Shown: positions 11,983-23,094 of the stretch, piece after piece
Layout of the letters: the number at the start of each line of letters is the position of its first letter
Position numbering within the stretch: the first letter of the stretch is position 1
Assembly (NCBI GenBank): GCA_003290165.1
Contig: QNQO01000653.1
Coordinates: 310,001 to 374,000, forward strand
DNA length: 64,000 nucleotides
Source of the DNA: Berberis thunbergii
Taxonomy: Eukaryota; Streptophyta; Magnoliopsida; Ranunculales; Berberidaceae
Direction: 5' to 3'
Made by a program: the position numbers and the translations under genes
The notes under the pieces: model-generated
Database searches by the model: none
Seen by the model: the letters and a program-made list of their open reading frames with translations, nothing else
Told to the model about the DNA's origin: nothing

Positions 11983-12009
11983 GGGGATGTAGTTCAGATG
12001 ACAGAGCGC
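11983..12009 (+). tRNA. tRNA-Ala-like 5' fragment (not functional)
   Basis: The 27 bases starting GGGGATGTAGTTCAGATG and ending AGAGCGC resemble the first third of plant tRNA-Ala, including the A-box region, with two or three changes. The anticodon arm and B box do not follow. It is a pseudogene fragment or the head of an old SINE. The second copy is at 31253-31279. Confidence 0.5.
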
Positions 12010-12404
12010 CGTACATAACTTTGATGGAGGCGGGCCGCACAAACCTTTTTGTGCGTCCTCTTAGTTGCATGACACATGGAATTCCACTATCATGAAAATG
12101 CATCTCTTTGCTTGAAAAGAAAAAGTCATTAATGTTTGACTGCTGCTAAATGACACCATCTCTTTTTCTGATGGACACCACTACCTTTTTTTTGGGTTTT
12201 TTTTCTACTAAAGGACACTACCATTATATAAAGAAAAAAACCCCAACCCCTCTTCTCCTCTCTCTCTCTCTTCTCCATCAATCCCACCGCCGCCCCTCTC
12301 CTCCTCCCCACATCGTCCTCCCATCTTCTTCCCACCTTATCGTTCTTCTCATCCTCCCCTCCTCCTTTCAGCTTCTTTTTCATATTTTTTTCCCTTTTTC
12401 TCCA

Positions 12405-12660
12405 TGTGGTGTGGTGGTAATGGTGGTCGCTAGGTGGTGGTGAAGGGGAGGAGACGGGGTGGCGGTGGCCTCCTTCTCCCCCTTATTTTTTTGGTGTTTT
12501 TCCTTCTCCCTGTGGCGTGGTGGTGGTGGCTAGGTGGCGGTAAAGGGGAGGAAGAGGGGATTGAGGTGGCCTCCTCCTCCTTTTTTCTCCCTATTGCGTG
12601 GTGGTGGCGAGGTGGCGATGAAGGGGAGGAGGAGGGGTGGTGGTGGCCTCCTCATCGTTT
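12405..12660 (+). repeat. GGTGG-rich minisatellite, three units
   Basis: Three imperfect units begin at about 12405, 12511 and 12594. Each carries a TGTGGCGTGGTGGTGG-type block, then AAGGGGAGGA and GTGGCCTCC, separated by pyrimidine runs. The strand-asymmetric G-runs produce spurious open frames on both strands. The same array occurs near 31660-31900. Confidence 0.7.
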
Positions 12661-12682
12661 TTTCCTTCTTCACCCTCGCAGT

Positions 12683-12767
12683 GGTTCCTGCAAGTGGGGG
12701 TTTTCCACTCGTAGGAACCGCCAAGAGGGCAAAAAAAATTGTCCCTCACGGCGGTTCTTATGAATGG
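12683..12767. repeat. Cluster of 18-bp motifs in both orientations
   Basis: The motif GGCGGTTCCTACGAGTGG or a close variant occurs three times: plus at 12683-12697 (partial), minus at 12705-12722, plus at 12750-12767. The first two form a hairpin. Such mixed-orientation short repeats resemble subterminal repeats of CACTA transposons. No CACTA terminus was found, so this is only a suggestion. It also occurs near 31935-32025. Confidence 0.45.
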
Positions 12768-12841
12768 GGAGCCCAAACTCGCCCAAAACAGACTAGCACT
12801 CACTCATTCTAAACATAAAAACATGTCCCATTTCAATTTCA

Positions 12842-13206
12842 GACTCTGTCATTGATTTTCGACCAACTTTGTCGCTTGATTGAGACCGATTCTCAAGCTC
12901 ATAAAAATACAAAAAACATAGTACTCTGATAATGAAAAAAATTTGAATCACTTGAAAATGTTTTGAAATGAACAAGTTATGGTCATTTTACTAAAGTCAC
13001 TCAAATTTGTCCAGTAAAGAAAACATGGTTTTGTCCATGACTTTTGACCAACTTTGACACTAGATTGAGACCAATTCTCAAGCATATCAAAACATTAAAA
13101 ATGCAGTACTCTAAGGTATCTAAGAACACAATTTGAATCACCTGAAAACATTTTGAAGTGAGCAAGTTACGGTCATTTTACTACAATCACGCAAAATTGT
13201 CCAGCA
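12842..13206 (+). repeat. Two-unit tandem repeat, about 180 bp
   Basis: Units at 12842-13028 and 13029-13206 share GACCAACTTTG, TTGAGACC and ATTCTCAAGC, a TTTGAATCAC stretch and the end TTGTCCAG. They are diverged but collinear. The duplicate locus at about 32097-32460 holds the same pair. Confidence 0.7.
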
Positions 13207-13324
13207 ACTACCAAGTTTAAACTCGCCAATGTATTCATCATCAAGTTGCATGTGAGAGGTACCATACCCCCATCTCCAATCATAGTTATTGTGTTTCTTT
13301 CTCACTTACGTGTGAGAGTTGTTA

Positions 13325-13340
13325 AATCATAGTTATTGTA
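13325..13340. other. Junction filler at right end of duplicated segment
   Basis: AATCATAGTTATTGT at 13325-13339 repeats the sequence at 13277-13291, 48 bp upstream. It lies exactly between the last base shared with copy 2 (GTTAAATC) and the first base of B sequence (TAGTCTTTTGTA). This looks like a templated insertion made during end joining. Confidence 0.6.
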
Positions 13341-13799
13341 GTCTTTTGTATACGCCTCATGGCGCTTGTTGTTACATCTGTTCAATAATCAATAGAGTTC
13401 ATTTCTGTAATTCTTCTTTTATTTCTTAAATGATTGCAAATCACATAAGTTTTTGAGAACTAAAACTCTACATTGACTATGGAAAGGGAAACAAACAACT
13501 GAAAACATATTAACTATTGAGCGAAAGGAATTGATCTTGGCCTTGAAATGAATTTGGATTGCCCATGTGGATTGTTCAGCGAACTGTCGAAGCGCTTCAA
13601 AGGTTACTGAAGAGTAAACCTTGTAGATGGGTCAATCTCTATACTGACGGAACATCGGGGGATGTATTCCCACTTGCCTTGGCCTCTCCATTTCGCTGGG
13701 TGGAAGAGCAGACAACTCCCGCATTGTTTGAAGGCGATGCCTCCGCTGTCACTTGGCCCGACACTGGTTCAAGCTGCCCCACAGTATGTAGTTGGATCT

Positions 13800-15857
13800 G
13801 GGAGCATTCTTTTTGTTTCAGTGTGGCGTAATGACAACCTCGTGCTGTAGGTTGGTCTCCGCATATCGTCCCTTCTGAGTAGTTAGCAGTGTACTTAACA
13901 CACTAGTAAAGGGTGGAGACTACTGCCTCCATCTGATGGTGCCATGATCTTCCTAAGATAAGGTTGTAGGTCGACGGTGCATTTACGACCATGAAGTCCA
14001 GAAACATGACTTTTCTTAGTTGCGGCTCTCCTGCCACTGCTGCCAACCTTATATTCCCGGTCGAGAAACACTTCTCTCCACTGAATCCAATTAGCGGTTA
14101 GTTCGAGGACTTCATTTTTCTTCCTTGAGGTCCATACTGCGAAACGCGTAGAACAAGACATTGAGTGAGCTTCTTGTGTCCACCAAAGCTCTATTTACCT
14201 CCCACCTTGCGATGGAGATCGAGATGACTAGGGCGTCATTATGTGGCGCTCGGACTCCTTCGAGGTATTTATCTGTAAAGGTCAAGGTGGGAATGGGGCT
14301 CTGAATTCTTGAGTGGCAGATGTGTATGTCCTCGTCCACGGGTTGTGTCTACATCTTCAGTAAGGTTCGCTTGCGAGACTTGCACGACTGGTATTCATTC
14401 GGTCCGATTCCATGAAGGACATATATTATCCCTAGATTCTCATTCTCTATTTCTTTGACAGACTCCCCCTGTCTCTGGTACGTTCAGGTTGCTTCTCCGA
14501 GTAAGAAATTCTTTCAATTTGCCTCTGCAGATCTAGAACTCAACTTCATACCTCAGACTCTTACAGTCGTTGGTATCGTGGGAACCCTTTTCGTGGTATG
14601 GGTAGTACTTTCCATTTTCACGCTTGGCGGGGTTCTCGTGCTACTTTGGGGGCCACTTTAGATCCTCTCAGTTCTTCATGGAGTTTAGTACGTTCGATAG
14701 GCGAGCATTGAGGGGTGTCACAGTCTTGGATCCAATGTAGCTGAATGATTTCTCCTGCCTGGATCGGCCAGGGTCTGGCCTGTCGTCACTGTGCTTCCTT
14801 TTGTTTTGTTCCTCATCCTCGCGTCTCTTCCCCTCCCTTCTTGTCCTTAGGAGCGGATGCCTTCTTCTCGCCTTTGGTTTCTCTATTTACGACCCTCAGC
14901 TCCTCCAAGGTAATGTGCCTTTGGGCATTTTTGAGGAGCTCTATCATGTCTAAAGAAGGCTCCAAAGTGAGGTATTCGTAGAACTTTCCTTCCTTAAGGC
15001 CCACTGTGAAGGCTGTTACCGCCATGTCACCGCTGCATCCATCGATGAGAGTCAGTTTGGTTTTGAAACACATGACATACTATCTGAGAGTCTCGTGGGA
15101 CCTCCGTTTTAGATAGAGTATGTAGTGTGGACCTTTTCGAAAACACTAGCTCCCTAGGAAACATGTCAGGAACTCCTTTGCCAGTGTCTTGAAGGAGTTG
15201 ATCAATTTTGGCGGAAGGCTGTGGAACCACGTCAGTGGTGACTTCTTCAGGCTAGTGGGAAAGATTCTGCACATGACAGACTTGGATCCTTTTTTAAGGG
15301 CCATTACGTGTTGGTAAGGGCGCAGGTGGTCGAAAGGATTGGTGGTTTCATCTTAGAAGTCAAGTTTCAGGGGAGTGGAACTTCTTTGGAAGGGCCTCAT
15401 TCATGATCCGATCCACAAATGGTGGGACGGAGAGGCGATACAATATGTCTGGATCGTGTGCCCCTCTACGCATTACGCCGAGGGCCAAGTTTCTTTGTCC
15501 CGGTGGCAGGCTCAACTTTAATTGCGCAACCTCCCATAGTCCAATGAGAACTTGCAGGGGCTTGGCTTTCTTATGCTTGCTCCCTTCCATCCTCTGGAGA
15601 CAGAAGCCCATGATGCTCTTGGTTTCCATGGATAGGTGGTGGATTTTGTTGCGTGAGAGCCTCCACCACCTTGACTATCTGCTGTATTTGAGTTGACAAC
15701 ATATCGATTCGGGGATTCGTTGTTGATGTCGTCAGCACGGGGGCGTGAGTCTGCAGCCCGTGTACGACCGAAGCTACTAAAAGCGGGGGTGCTTTGCCAA
15801 TCAGAGCATTTGACGTGTCCCCTGTTCTCCATTGTTGCATGACCTAGTGGTCACCAT
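13800..15857 (-). pseudogene. gag-protease of element B, disabled
   Basis: Encodes the structural capsid protein and aspartic protease of a Gypsy-type element. The start is the ATG at 15857 (MVTTRSCNN), shared with C and E, and a one-base loss soon after shifts the frame. Recognisable pieces are the capsid lead-in FVDRIMNEALPKKF (15629-15360), a gag stretch with LIDGCSGDMAVTAF and EGKFYEYLTLEP (15073-14813), and the protease region ISIARWEVNRALVD (14339-14112). The protease active site reads DTRSS instead of DTGSS, so the catalytic glycine is lost. Several frames alternate and stops are frequent. The sequence continues without coding to 13341. No polymerase domain is present. Confidence 0.8.
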
Positions 15858-15926
15858 CTTTCTGGGAAAGGAGACGACGCTAGAGAAAATTTAAGAACTC
15901 TGTCGTCCCCACAGACGACACCAAAC

Positions 15927-16567
15927 TGATGCAGTCGATTTTTTCTTTCTGCTCTGACCTAGTCTCACTGACCTGCTAACTTGCACAAGTAACGCATATG
16001 AGCTGCGAACCACCATTGTGGGGCCGATGGCACTTCATTGCTAAAATCAAACAAGGATCCGAGGAAGGTGTAATGTTGTAAACATGGAATTTGTAGTGTA
16101 CTTTAGCATACAAACCTCATGTCTTATTTATAGTGCAAGAAGTCTTGGTTCTACCAAGCCATCAAATGCGTAGTTTAGGAAGGAGATCTTCATGTAGACC
16201 ATTATCTAATTATTAATCGTGCTGTAGGAGGCAAATTTCATGTTAGCATTGTGATCCTAGATACGCGGGAGAGAGTTTTCAATACGAGAACAATCCGTAG
16301 AAGGAATATTCCTTGTGTGGAATGTACTCTGGTATTTGCTTCCTAGTTGGAAACAGAAAGTTGTTGTAGTTGCCCGTCCGAAGTTGATTTTCGAGATACT
16401 TGCCTAGCATGTTGTAAAAGTTCGGGTCCGTCTGACTGATTGAATTGGGTGGGCTTAAAACCGCTTTGGCCGGATTAGTGTTGGGGCCCGTAGTTCCTCG
16501 AGATCATCATGACACATGTATGGCTTTAAGGCGTGACTACTTTTATGTATCATTAACAGTGATATCA
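15927..16567 (-). repeat. 5' LTR of element B
   Basis: Read on the minus strand, this ends ...CTGCATCA and is followed by GTTTGGTGTCGTC, the leader start seen after the E 5' LTR. The outer end is diverged: the family start TGATGATACATAAA is preceded by extra bases, and taking TGATATCA as the true end gives a CATT direct repeat with the left end of B. Confidence 0.8.
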
Positions 16568-16589
16568 CATTTCCTCACAATCTAGAGGG

Positions 16590-18621
16590 ATGGTGACCAC
16601 GAGATCTTGCAACAATAGAGACATCTCTGAGCTATCAAATGCTTGTACTGGAAGAGCACTACCGTTTTCGACGGACTCGACACCGCGGGAGGAACAAAAT
16701 TAGACCCCCGCATCGGTAACAACCACGACGGACCCCATAGTGGATCTACTGTCAACCCAGATGCAACAAATTGCACGAGTAGTGGAGATGCTCACTCAGC
16801 AGAACCCTCCACCCGTGGTACAAAGAGCCCCGTCCCCAGAAAACACTAGATAGCACGTTCAGGATAGTCGCGCTGTCGCTGCGGGCTCTGAGTGGACCAG
16901 AGGCGGAAGTGCAACCAACATAGACCCAACGTCTAGAGCAGACAAACAAGTCTTGCAAAACCTCCTCAGGCTAGAGGCCAACAATCTTGACATGTCGTTC
17001 AACCTCACTGTCCCTCCGTTCATGGATCATATCATGAACGAGCTGCTGCCAAAGAAATCCACTTCCCCAAAGCTGAAGTTCTATGATGGGACGACAGACT
17101 CATTCGACCACTTGAGCTACTTCTAGCATGTAATGGCGCTCAAAGAAGGATCTGAAGCAATAATGTGCCAATCATTCCCTACCAGCCTAAAAAAGTCAGG
17201 GCTTACCTGGTTCCACAACCTTTCTCTGAGGTCCATCAGCTCATTCCAGAGACTGACGACAACGTTCCTCACACGCTTCGTCAGCAACCAACAAATCAGG
17301 AAAGACCAACATTATCTGCTCACCCTCAAATAGAAGCCAAGTGAAACATTAAGGGAATATATCACACGCTTCAACGATGAGTTGACTTTCATCGACGGTT
17401 GCAGTAGTAACACCGCAGTCTAGCCTTCTCATCGGGTCTGAGGAGGGGCAAGTTCAATGATTTCCTCACTCTAGAGCTTCCAGCTGATATGGCAGACTTA
17501 CTAAGGAGTTCCCAAAGATACATCACTCTCAATGAGATGCTGGACACCAAGAAGGATGCAGAGTCTGAAAAGAAACTCTCTGGATCCAGAGACACGAAGG
17601 GGGGGGGAAGAAATAGGACGACGACGATAGAAAAAGGAAGCCCAATGACAGCAAGCCTGACTCTGGTTGTGCAAGGCAAGATAGGGCCTCCAACATCGTC
17701 GGGTCTAAATCTGTTACCCTCTCAACTCTACTCTTTTTGCCATCCTCAACTCTATCGAGAATTGGGGAGAGCCGAAGTGGCATGCCAAACAGCAAAGAGA
17801 TCCCTCCTGATGCGATAACAACAAATATTGTTCATTTCAAAAGGAGGGCAGCCACGAAACCGAGGACTGCAAAAGTCTCAAGAGTGACATAGAATACTGG
17901 ATCCGAAAAGGGAAACTCAAGGAGCTCCTGAGCCTCGAAAAAAGGCAGGACCAGACAAAAGAAATGAAAGATTTTGTTAAGGAGATAGAGAAAAAAGTTT
18001 CTGGCATCATATATGTGCTTTATGGAGTCGACTTTGAAGGTGAGCAATCCAACAGGTCCTGCAAAACAGACACAACCCACCTGTGAAGACAGACAAGTGC
18101 AGTATGCATAAATTTAGAGCCCGATCTCACCACTGACGTTCACTGACAGGGATATCTAGGGCATTCATTCTCCTCAAAATGACGCCCTGGTAATCTTGGT
18201 CCTTGTTATAAAGTGTAAAGTGAAAAGGGCCTTGGTGGACACGGGAAGCTCTTTAAACGTCTTGTTTTTCAACGTTTTCCGCAATATGCAACTCAACGAT
18301 GAGGACTTAACGCTTGCCAACCATCCCATGGTCGGGTTCAGTAGAGAGAAATGTTTTCCCATTAGGAAGATCAGTCTAATGGTAGTGGCGGGAGAGTCAC
18401 AATTACGAAAGTACCTCGCCCAGAAGTTCATGGTGGTCGATGCTTCATCCGCCTCCAACATCATATTGGGGAGGCCTTGGCTCCATCATATGGAGGAAGT
18501 GATATCTACTATGCACCAATGCATCAAGTATACTGCCATCCAGGCCCAAGGAACTATTCGTGGATATCAACATTCAGCGAGAGACTGCCACTTCGCAGCG
18601 CTGAAGCACCTAGATTGCTAG
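16590..18621 (+). pseudogene. gag-protease of element C, disabled
   Basis: Start ATG at 16590 (MVTTRSCNN). Capsid motifs: LKFYDGTTDSFDH, then SFPTSLKKSGLTWFHNLSLR and FLTRFV (17133-17333), homologous to the retrotransposon gag family. Next comes a lysine-rich linker (17489-17818). A zinc-knuckle region then reads YCSFQKEGSHETEDC, where His is replaced by Gln. The protease domain (18196-18621, open for 141 codons) has an intact ALVDTGSSLNVL active site and the ILGRPWL motif. Stops at about 17127 and 17331 and several frame changes disable the gene. The intact protease part versus broken gag suggests old decay. No reverse transcriptase follows; the next 1.8 kb is non-coding. Confidence 0.82.
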
Positions 18622-20417
18622 CAATTAAAACTTGGGCCCATGGGACTGATGTATCAGACACCAGGCCAGATAAGGGTGAAGAATCACCCTATTGGACAGA
18701 CACAAAGCCTCGACAACCAAGGCTCAGCTATTCGACGAGCCTGAATTCAATACTAGAAACACTATCCAATCCAGTATAAAGCTAAGTAATAACACTTCAG
18801 CAATATGCGCCTACTCCAAATGCTGACAACTAGCAAGGAACGACCGCCCGCATGAAGTTCACTTTTTAGTAGCTTCACTAGCATTGATGAAGGGTCACAC
18901 TTCCCCAAGGGAGCTACACAGTTTGAGCCAAGACCGTGTGCGTCTCCTTCAAGGCCGGATTAGCTTAGTTCCTGCTTAGAGTCAAAATATCATATTGCTT
19001 TGATTTCTTTTATTTGTTATTTTTTTTTTCAGTTAAGAAGAATTGTTTGCACAAGCCTAATTCAAGGAATAAAACAAACTTTATTGATTACAAAGAAAGT
19101 TATTACAATGCTTGCTAGACTAACTAGTACAACAGTTTATACACTAAGTATCTAAGTCCGACGCAAGTATTGATTTGTTGACTTCTTTCAGCCAATCAGT
19201 CTTCAAAAAAGGATTTGAAAGTGAAAGCGAAGTACTTGAAGAAGGTTGCAAGTACGCTCCACCAATCTACCTCGCAAGGATGATTTAAAAGTGGCATCAA
19301 AGACACTCGAAATAGACTGCAGACATATTTGCTCTGGCCATCTGCCTTGTGAAGAGGATTCAGAAGAAGAAGCTAGATGAGGATGTCTCTCAAACATGTA
19401 ATGCCTGGGGTGATGCAGAGTTAGCACCCAGGGCTGCAATCCGCGTCAACCAGAGCTCCGTTCTGCCAATCTGCCTTTTAGTTGCGGCATCACGAGTGGA
19501 GCCCAGTACATACTGTAGGAACAATCACCCCAAAACTGGCTGCTGGTATTATCTGTGAAAAACAGTGTTGAAGGGAAACTCAGAAGCAATTGAATATGAT
19601 TGACATACCTGTCCCATGAAGGAGAATCTATATTTCTTCTACGCAATGTAAGAAGAAATTACATGGTTCCATGAAACCAATTGGATGTTCACCCAAGCCA
19701 GGTGACACCACATAATAGTAGGTTTTGCCAAGACTCATTCGGATACTCTAACAATGAAGATCTTCTTTTAGCTTTGAAAAACCTAAAGCATACTTTCTAA
19801 AGAGATGCATTTTATGAACATTCTCTACAACATTTATGGCAATGTTTGAAATGGTGAACACTAGCCTATATATAGGCACGACGATTCATGAAACGAAATC
19901 AATAATTATGTCAGCATTAATTGTTGTACGAAAAATAGGGAGGCAACAGTTCCATTTGCAACTGCACGAGTCCACATTCAACGAATTAATGACACTGCAG
20001 GCAACCCCATTACCTGGGGGGAGTAACCGGCGTTAAACTGTCTCACAATCTACGCCGTACACCTGGCATGCTGATCTTTACAATGCGGCCTGCCAACTAA
20101 TGGGCCCATGCAAGTACCCCGCCAGATCTGACCCAGTACACGTAAAGACATAAATGGCGAAGGCCTTAAGTGCCCATGGAATGCATCGCATGCCTACAGT
20201 GATATTATCAGTAAATCAAAGGTATCCGCTCCATTAAGGTTTCGCTGATGTTCATTAAACCTGGATAAACTCAGTCCGATCAGTTTATTATGATCCAACC
20301 CCAGAATCAGATTTATTGGTCTGACCTCCATGTCAGTCTACTAGGCGAATTAAGAAAATTAGGACACCCAAGTCAGACTTACACGCCCAAGGCCAAAGCC
20401 TAACCTGACCAAAGCTT
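18622..20417 (+). other. Non-coding interior of element C
   Basis: No open frame with recognisable content. A TTATTTTTTTTTTCAG stretch near 19018 resembles the equivalent AT-rich step in B and E. Parts around 19660-20050 are similar in layout to E 26000-26450, including a CACTATTATATAGGC-like versus TATATATAGGCACGACG segment. Confidence 0.5.
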
Positions 20418-21190
20418 AGTAAGTTTCGACTGATGACGATAGCTTCTGATCCGCTCTAATGCCTTGTCCGTCGAGCGCGGATGACGACGAGTTAGAAAGT
20501 GGGAGTCTAGTCAGTGCTCATGCAACCTAATGACGATGGCTTGCCATGGTTCATCATCCAACTGCAGACAATGATTGTCAAACTTGATCAAAACCTAGTC
20601 AGTTTCGACTGATGGCGATGGCTTTTGATCCGCTCTAAGACCGTAGTTCGTTGCGCACGGATGAAGATGACTTAGAAAGTGGGAGCCTAGTCAGCATTCC
20701 AATGCCTAATTGAAACGGTTTGCAAGGGATCATCGTCCAACTACAGATAATGATCACCAAACCGACCAAAGCTTAGTCAGCGACGGTTGATGACGATAGC
20801 TTCTGGTCCCCTCTAATGCCTACTTTGTTGCGCGCAGATGTTGATGGCTTAAAAAGTGAGAGTCTAGTCAGCGCTCTCGACGCCCGGCCATGATGGCTTG
20901 TTAGGGATCTTTTCCCAATTACGGGTAATTATTGCTGAACCATACCACTCTAAGACGTAGCTCGCCAAGCGCAGGTGAAGATAGCTTAGAAAGTGGGAGT
21001 CTAATCAGCGTTCTCAACACCTTATCATGATGACTTGCCAGAGATCATTGTCCATCTACAAACAATGATCTCCGAACCCTGCTAAAGTTTAGGTAGCCCC
21101 GACTGATTACGATAACTTCTGGTCCCCCTTATAGCCTAGTCCGCCAGAAGCGAATAAAGGCAATTTGAAAGCTCAGTCAGAGCTTAGGAA
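20418..21190 (+). repeat. Tandem array in 3' UTR of element C, 178-bp unit
   Basis: Units begin at 20418, 20597, 20775, about 20940 (shortened) and 21091. Each has CGACTGATGACGATAGCTTC and TAGAAAGTGGGAGTCTAGTC, then a GGCTTGCCA block. Period about 178 bp. Tandem repeats in the hypervariable 3' region are known for Tat/Ogre-type plant Gypsy elements. The GTGGGAGNCTAGTCAG core is shared with the 127-bp units of E. Confidence 0.85.
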
Positions 21191-21776
21191 GCTTAACTCA
21201 GACAAGTCACAAGGATCATCGTGCGATTATTTACAGCGACACACACATAATTTCATTGATGACAGGAAAATGGACGCCCAATTGGAGCATACCTTGATGC
21301 AAATAGATAAATACTTCTGGAGGAGACAATGATGTTTGACCGACGCCCAATGAGAATAGCACTAAATCATCAGGGATCCCATATGTCTCACGAAGGCTTT
21401 CCAGAGTTGACTTAGAAAGTGACCTCTCATCGAAGAACTTACGACCCTAGCAAACAATTCATCAGAAAGTTAATTCTGGCCCGCCATTGAAGAATGTACA
21501 AACTTTCGATCACAGAGGTGGAGTAAAGTCAAAAGCATGAAAGTGAAACGACAAAAAAAGTCTCCAAGATCGAAGAGTAAAGAAAATAAACTCTACAGAG
21601 AAGGAGATCTATATAAAAAAAAATAGAATTCCCGCCTTTTTTTCGAGCAGACGCACACTCATTTAATGAAGTGCGCCGCTGAAGAAAACTGTTCAGACTG
21701 AAACCAATCTTGACCATTCAGGTCTTCTATGACATGACTTGGTGGACCGATGAGCTGGCCCACTGGGAGTAGCAAA

Positions 21777-22227
21777 TGATAAACCAAACCGTCATTTAAT
21801 TTGCGCCATACGCATGTCATGATGAACTCGTCAGCAGAACAAAGTGAGCCCGATTGCCTACCCAATTTGGCAAAGGCCAGACAATATTAAGCCCATCTTG
21901 GCATAATCCAAAAGGCTGGATCCAAATTGCAGCGCCCTACTAAGCCCACACATCACATGGTAAAGCCCAATACTAGTAAGGCCTAATCAGACAAGTATCT
22001 GGGATATGCAGGCCAACAATATGTTGGTTCTGACTAGGAAACATATACCGGAGTATAAGTCATGCATGGAAACTTCCTTGCATGAAAAACACTCCAAAAT
22101 TAAAACCTCTCCCGCAAATTTAGGAGCACAAGTCGTGTAGGAAAACTCTCCTACATGAATGGCTCCCAACTAGAAAATGATCTCCACCAAAGGTCTAGGT
22201 CAAGGAGAACAGAATTCGACTACATCA
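21777..22227 (+). repeat. 3' LTR of element C
   Basis: A 451-bp LTR, TGATAAACC...ACTACATCA, preceded by the purine tract CTGGGAGTAGCAAA. It differs strongly from the B/E LTRs except for short blocks (CATGTCATGATGA, AAGCCCAC). It is followed by ATTGA; no matching left TSD survives because the 5' LTR is truncated. Confidence 0.75.
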
Positions 22228-22342
22228 ATTGAAATATTTGATAAACTATACAAAGATATCATGATATTTTCTAATGTATTCATGTTTTGATGTATTTGAA
22301 AAAATAATTGTTTTCATTAGGTTATTTATTTTATATGGGAGT

Positions 22343-23020
22343 TGATGATACATAAAAACGGTCACACCTCATAGCCATACACGTGTCATGATAATCTCAG
22401 AGAATTACGGGCACCAGCATCAGCTCAACACTGATCCGACCCAAACGATTTTAAGCGCGCCCAATTCGGCCTGCCAGACGGGCCCGAACTCTAACAACAT
22501 GCTAGGCCCACTCGTCTCATAGCTATCCTCAATACCCATAAGTCCTACTAAGGCAAGTATCTCGAGGATTAGCTCGAATGAGCAACTACAACATCTATCT
22601 ACTTCCAACTAGGAAGCAAATATCAGAGTACATTCCACACAAGGAAACTCCTTTCCACGGATAGCTCTTGGATTGGGAACTATCTCCCGCATATCTAGGA
22701 GCACAGGGCTAACATGAAACTTCCCTCCTACATCACGACTCCTAATTAGAAAAGGATCTCCATGAAGATCTTATTCCTAAACTACGCCTTCGATGGCCTG
22801 GTAGAACCAAGACTCCTTACACTATAAATAAAACATAAGGTTGGTAAGCTAAAGTACGCTGCAAATTTCCTGTTTACAACATTACGCCTTCCTCAAATCC
22901 TTGTCTGACTTTAGCATCGAAGTGCCATTAGCCACCACAACGGTGGTCCGTGGCTCACGTGCGTTACTTGTGCAGGTCGGCAGGACTAGGTCAAACAAGG
23001 AGTGAAAAACGACTGCATCA
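22343..23020 (+). repeat. 5' LTR of element E
   Basis: A 678-bp LTR, TGATGATACATAAA...GACTGCATCA. A CACTATAAATAAA TATA-like box lies near 22819. Compared with the 3' LTR it has many substitutions and lacks about 20 bp near 22448. It is followed by GTTTGGCGTCGTCCATTGGG, whose TGGCGTCGTC is the probable primer binding site. Confidence 0.9.
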
Positions 23021-23094
23021 GTTTGGCGTCGTCCATTGGGACGACAGAGTTCTTAACTTTTCATTAGCATCGTCTCCTTTCAAAATGCAGAAAG

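Larger units (their letters stand above)
6688..13327 (+). repeat. Segmental duplication, copy 1 (3' part of E plus flank)
   Basis: This 6.64-kb block matches 25956-32582 in the same orientation at an offset of about 19.27 kb. Identity is about 98% where compared (four differences in roughly 250 bases of the LTR part). It contains the tandem repeats, the antisense open frame and 3' LTR of an E element, then 1.78 kb of the single-locus sequence that follows E, including the GGAGT that forms E's right TSD. Because the copy carries E's own flank, it is a copy of the locus and not an independent insertion. The left junction reads GTTGCAC/GGACACAAG and the right one falls in a tandem array at 13327. 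Confidence 0.88.
11549..13327 (+). repeat. Copied flank of element E (copy 1)
   Basis: This 1.78-kb stretch has no gene and matches 30818-32582. It contains two ~105-bp related units (11608-11773, each with CACAAAT and ACCTTGGAAA), a tRNA-Ala-like fragment, a GGTGG minisatellite, small inverted repeats and a two-unit 180-bp repeat, each listed separately. Confidence 0.85.
4459..16567 (-). mobile_element. Gypsy-type element B (minus strand), disrupted by the duplicated segment
   Basis: B is the same family as E, inverted. Its 5' LTR is at 15927-16567, gag-protease at 13800-15857 and 3' LTR at 4459-5148. It is inserted in C's leader, with CATT directly flanking both ends (4455-4458 and 16568-16571). 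The middle of B (the part equivalent to E 25.4-30.0 kb) is absent. Its place is taken by an unassigned sequence (5266-6687) and the 6.6-kb duplicated segment (6688-13327), which lies in the opposite orientation to B. The 5' LTR outer end is uncertain by about 13 bp because it has an extra TATCACTGTTAA-like insertion relative to the 3' LTR. Confidence 0.75.
4383..22227 (+). mobile_element. Gypsy-type element C (gag-protease only), host of element B
   Basis: Element C is reconstructed from a 30-bp LTR end plus primer-site region at 4383-4458, gag-protease from 16590, a tandem-repeat 3' UTR at 20418-21190 and a 3' LTR at 21777-22227. Its leader is split by element B: the sequence before 4459 (ending GACATT) continues sensibly at 16568 (CATTTCC). 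No reverse transcriptase, RNase H or integrase is present, so it would have depended on enzymes from another element. It is related to B and E but forms a separate, more diverged subfamily with a different LTR. Confidence 0.75.

Noticed and set aside
11983..12009. Functional tRNA-Ala gene
   Set aside because: Only the 5' third is present; no anticodon stem, T arm or acceptor end follows.
12129..12812. Overlapping frames rich in G, W, P and K
   Set aside because: Produced by the GGTGG minisatellite and adjacent pyrimidine runs; three frames on both strands are open at once.
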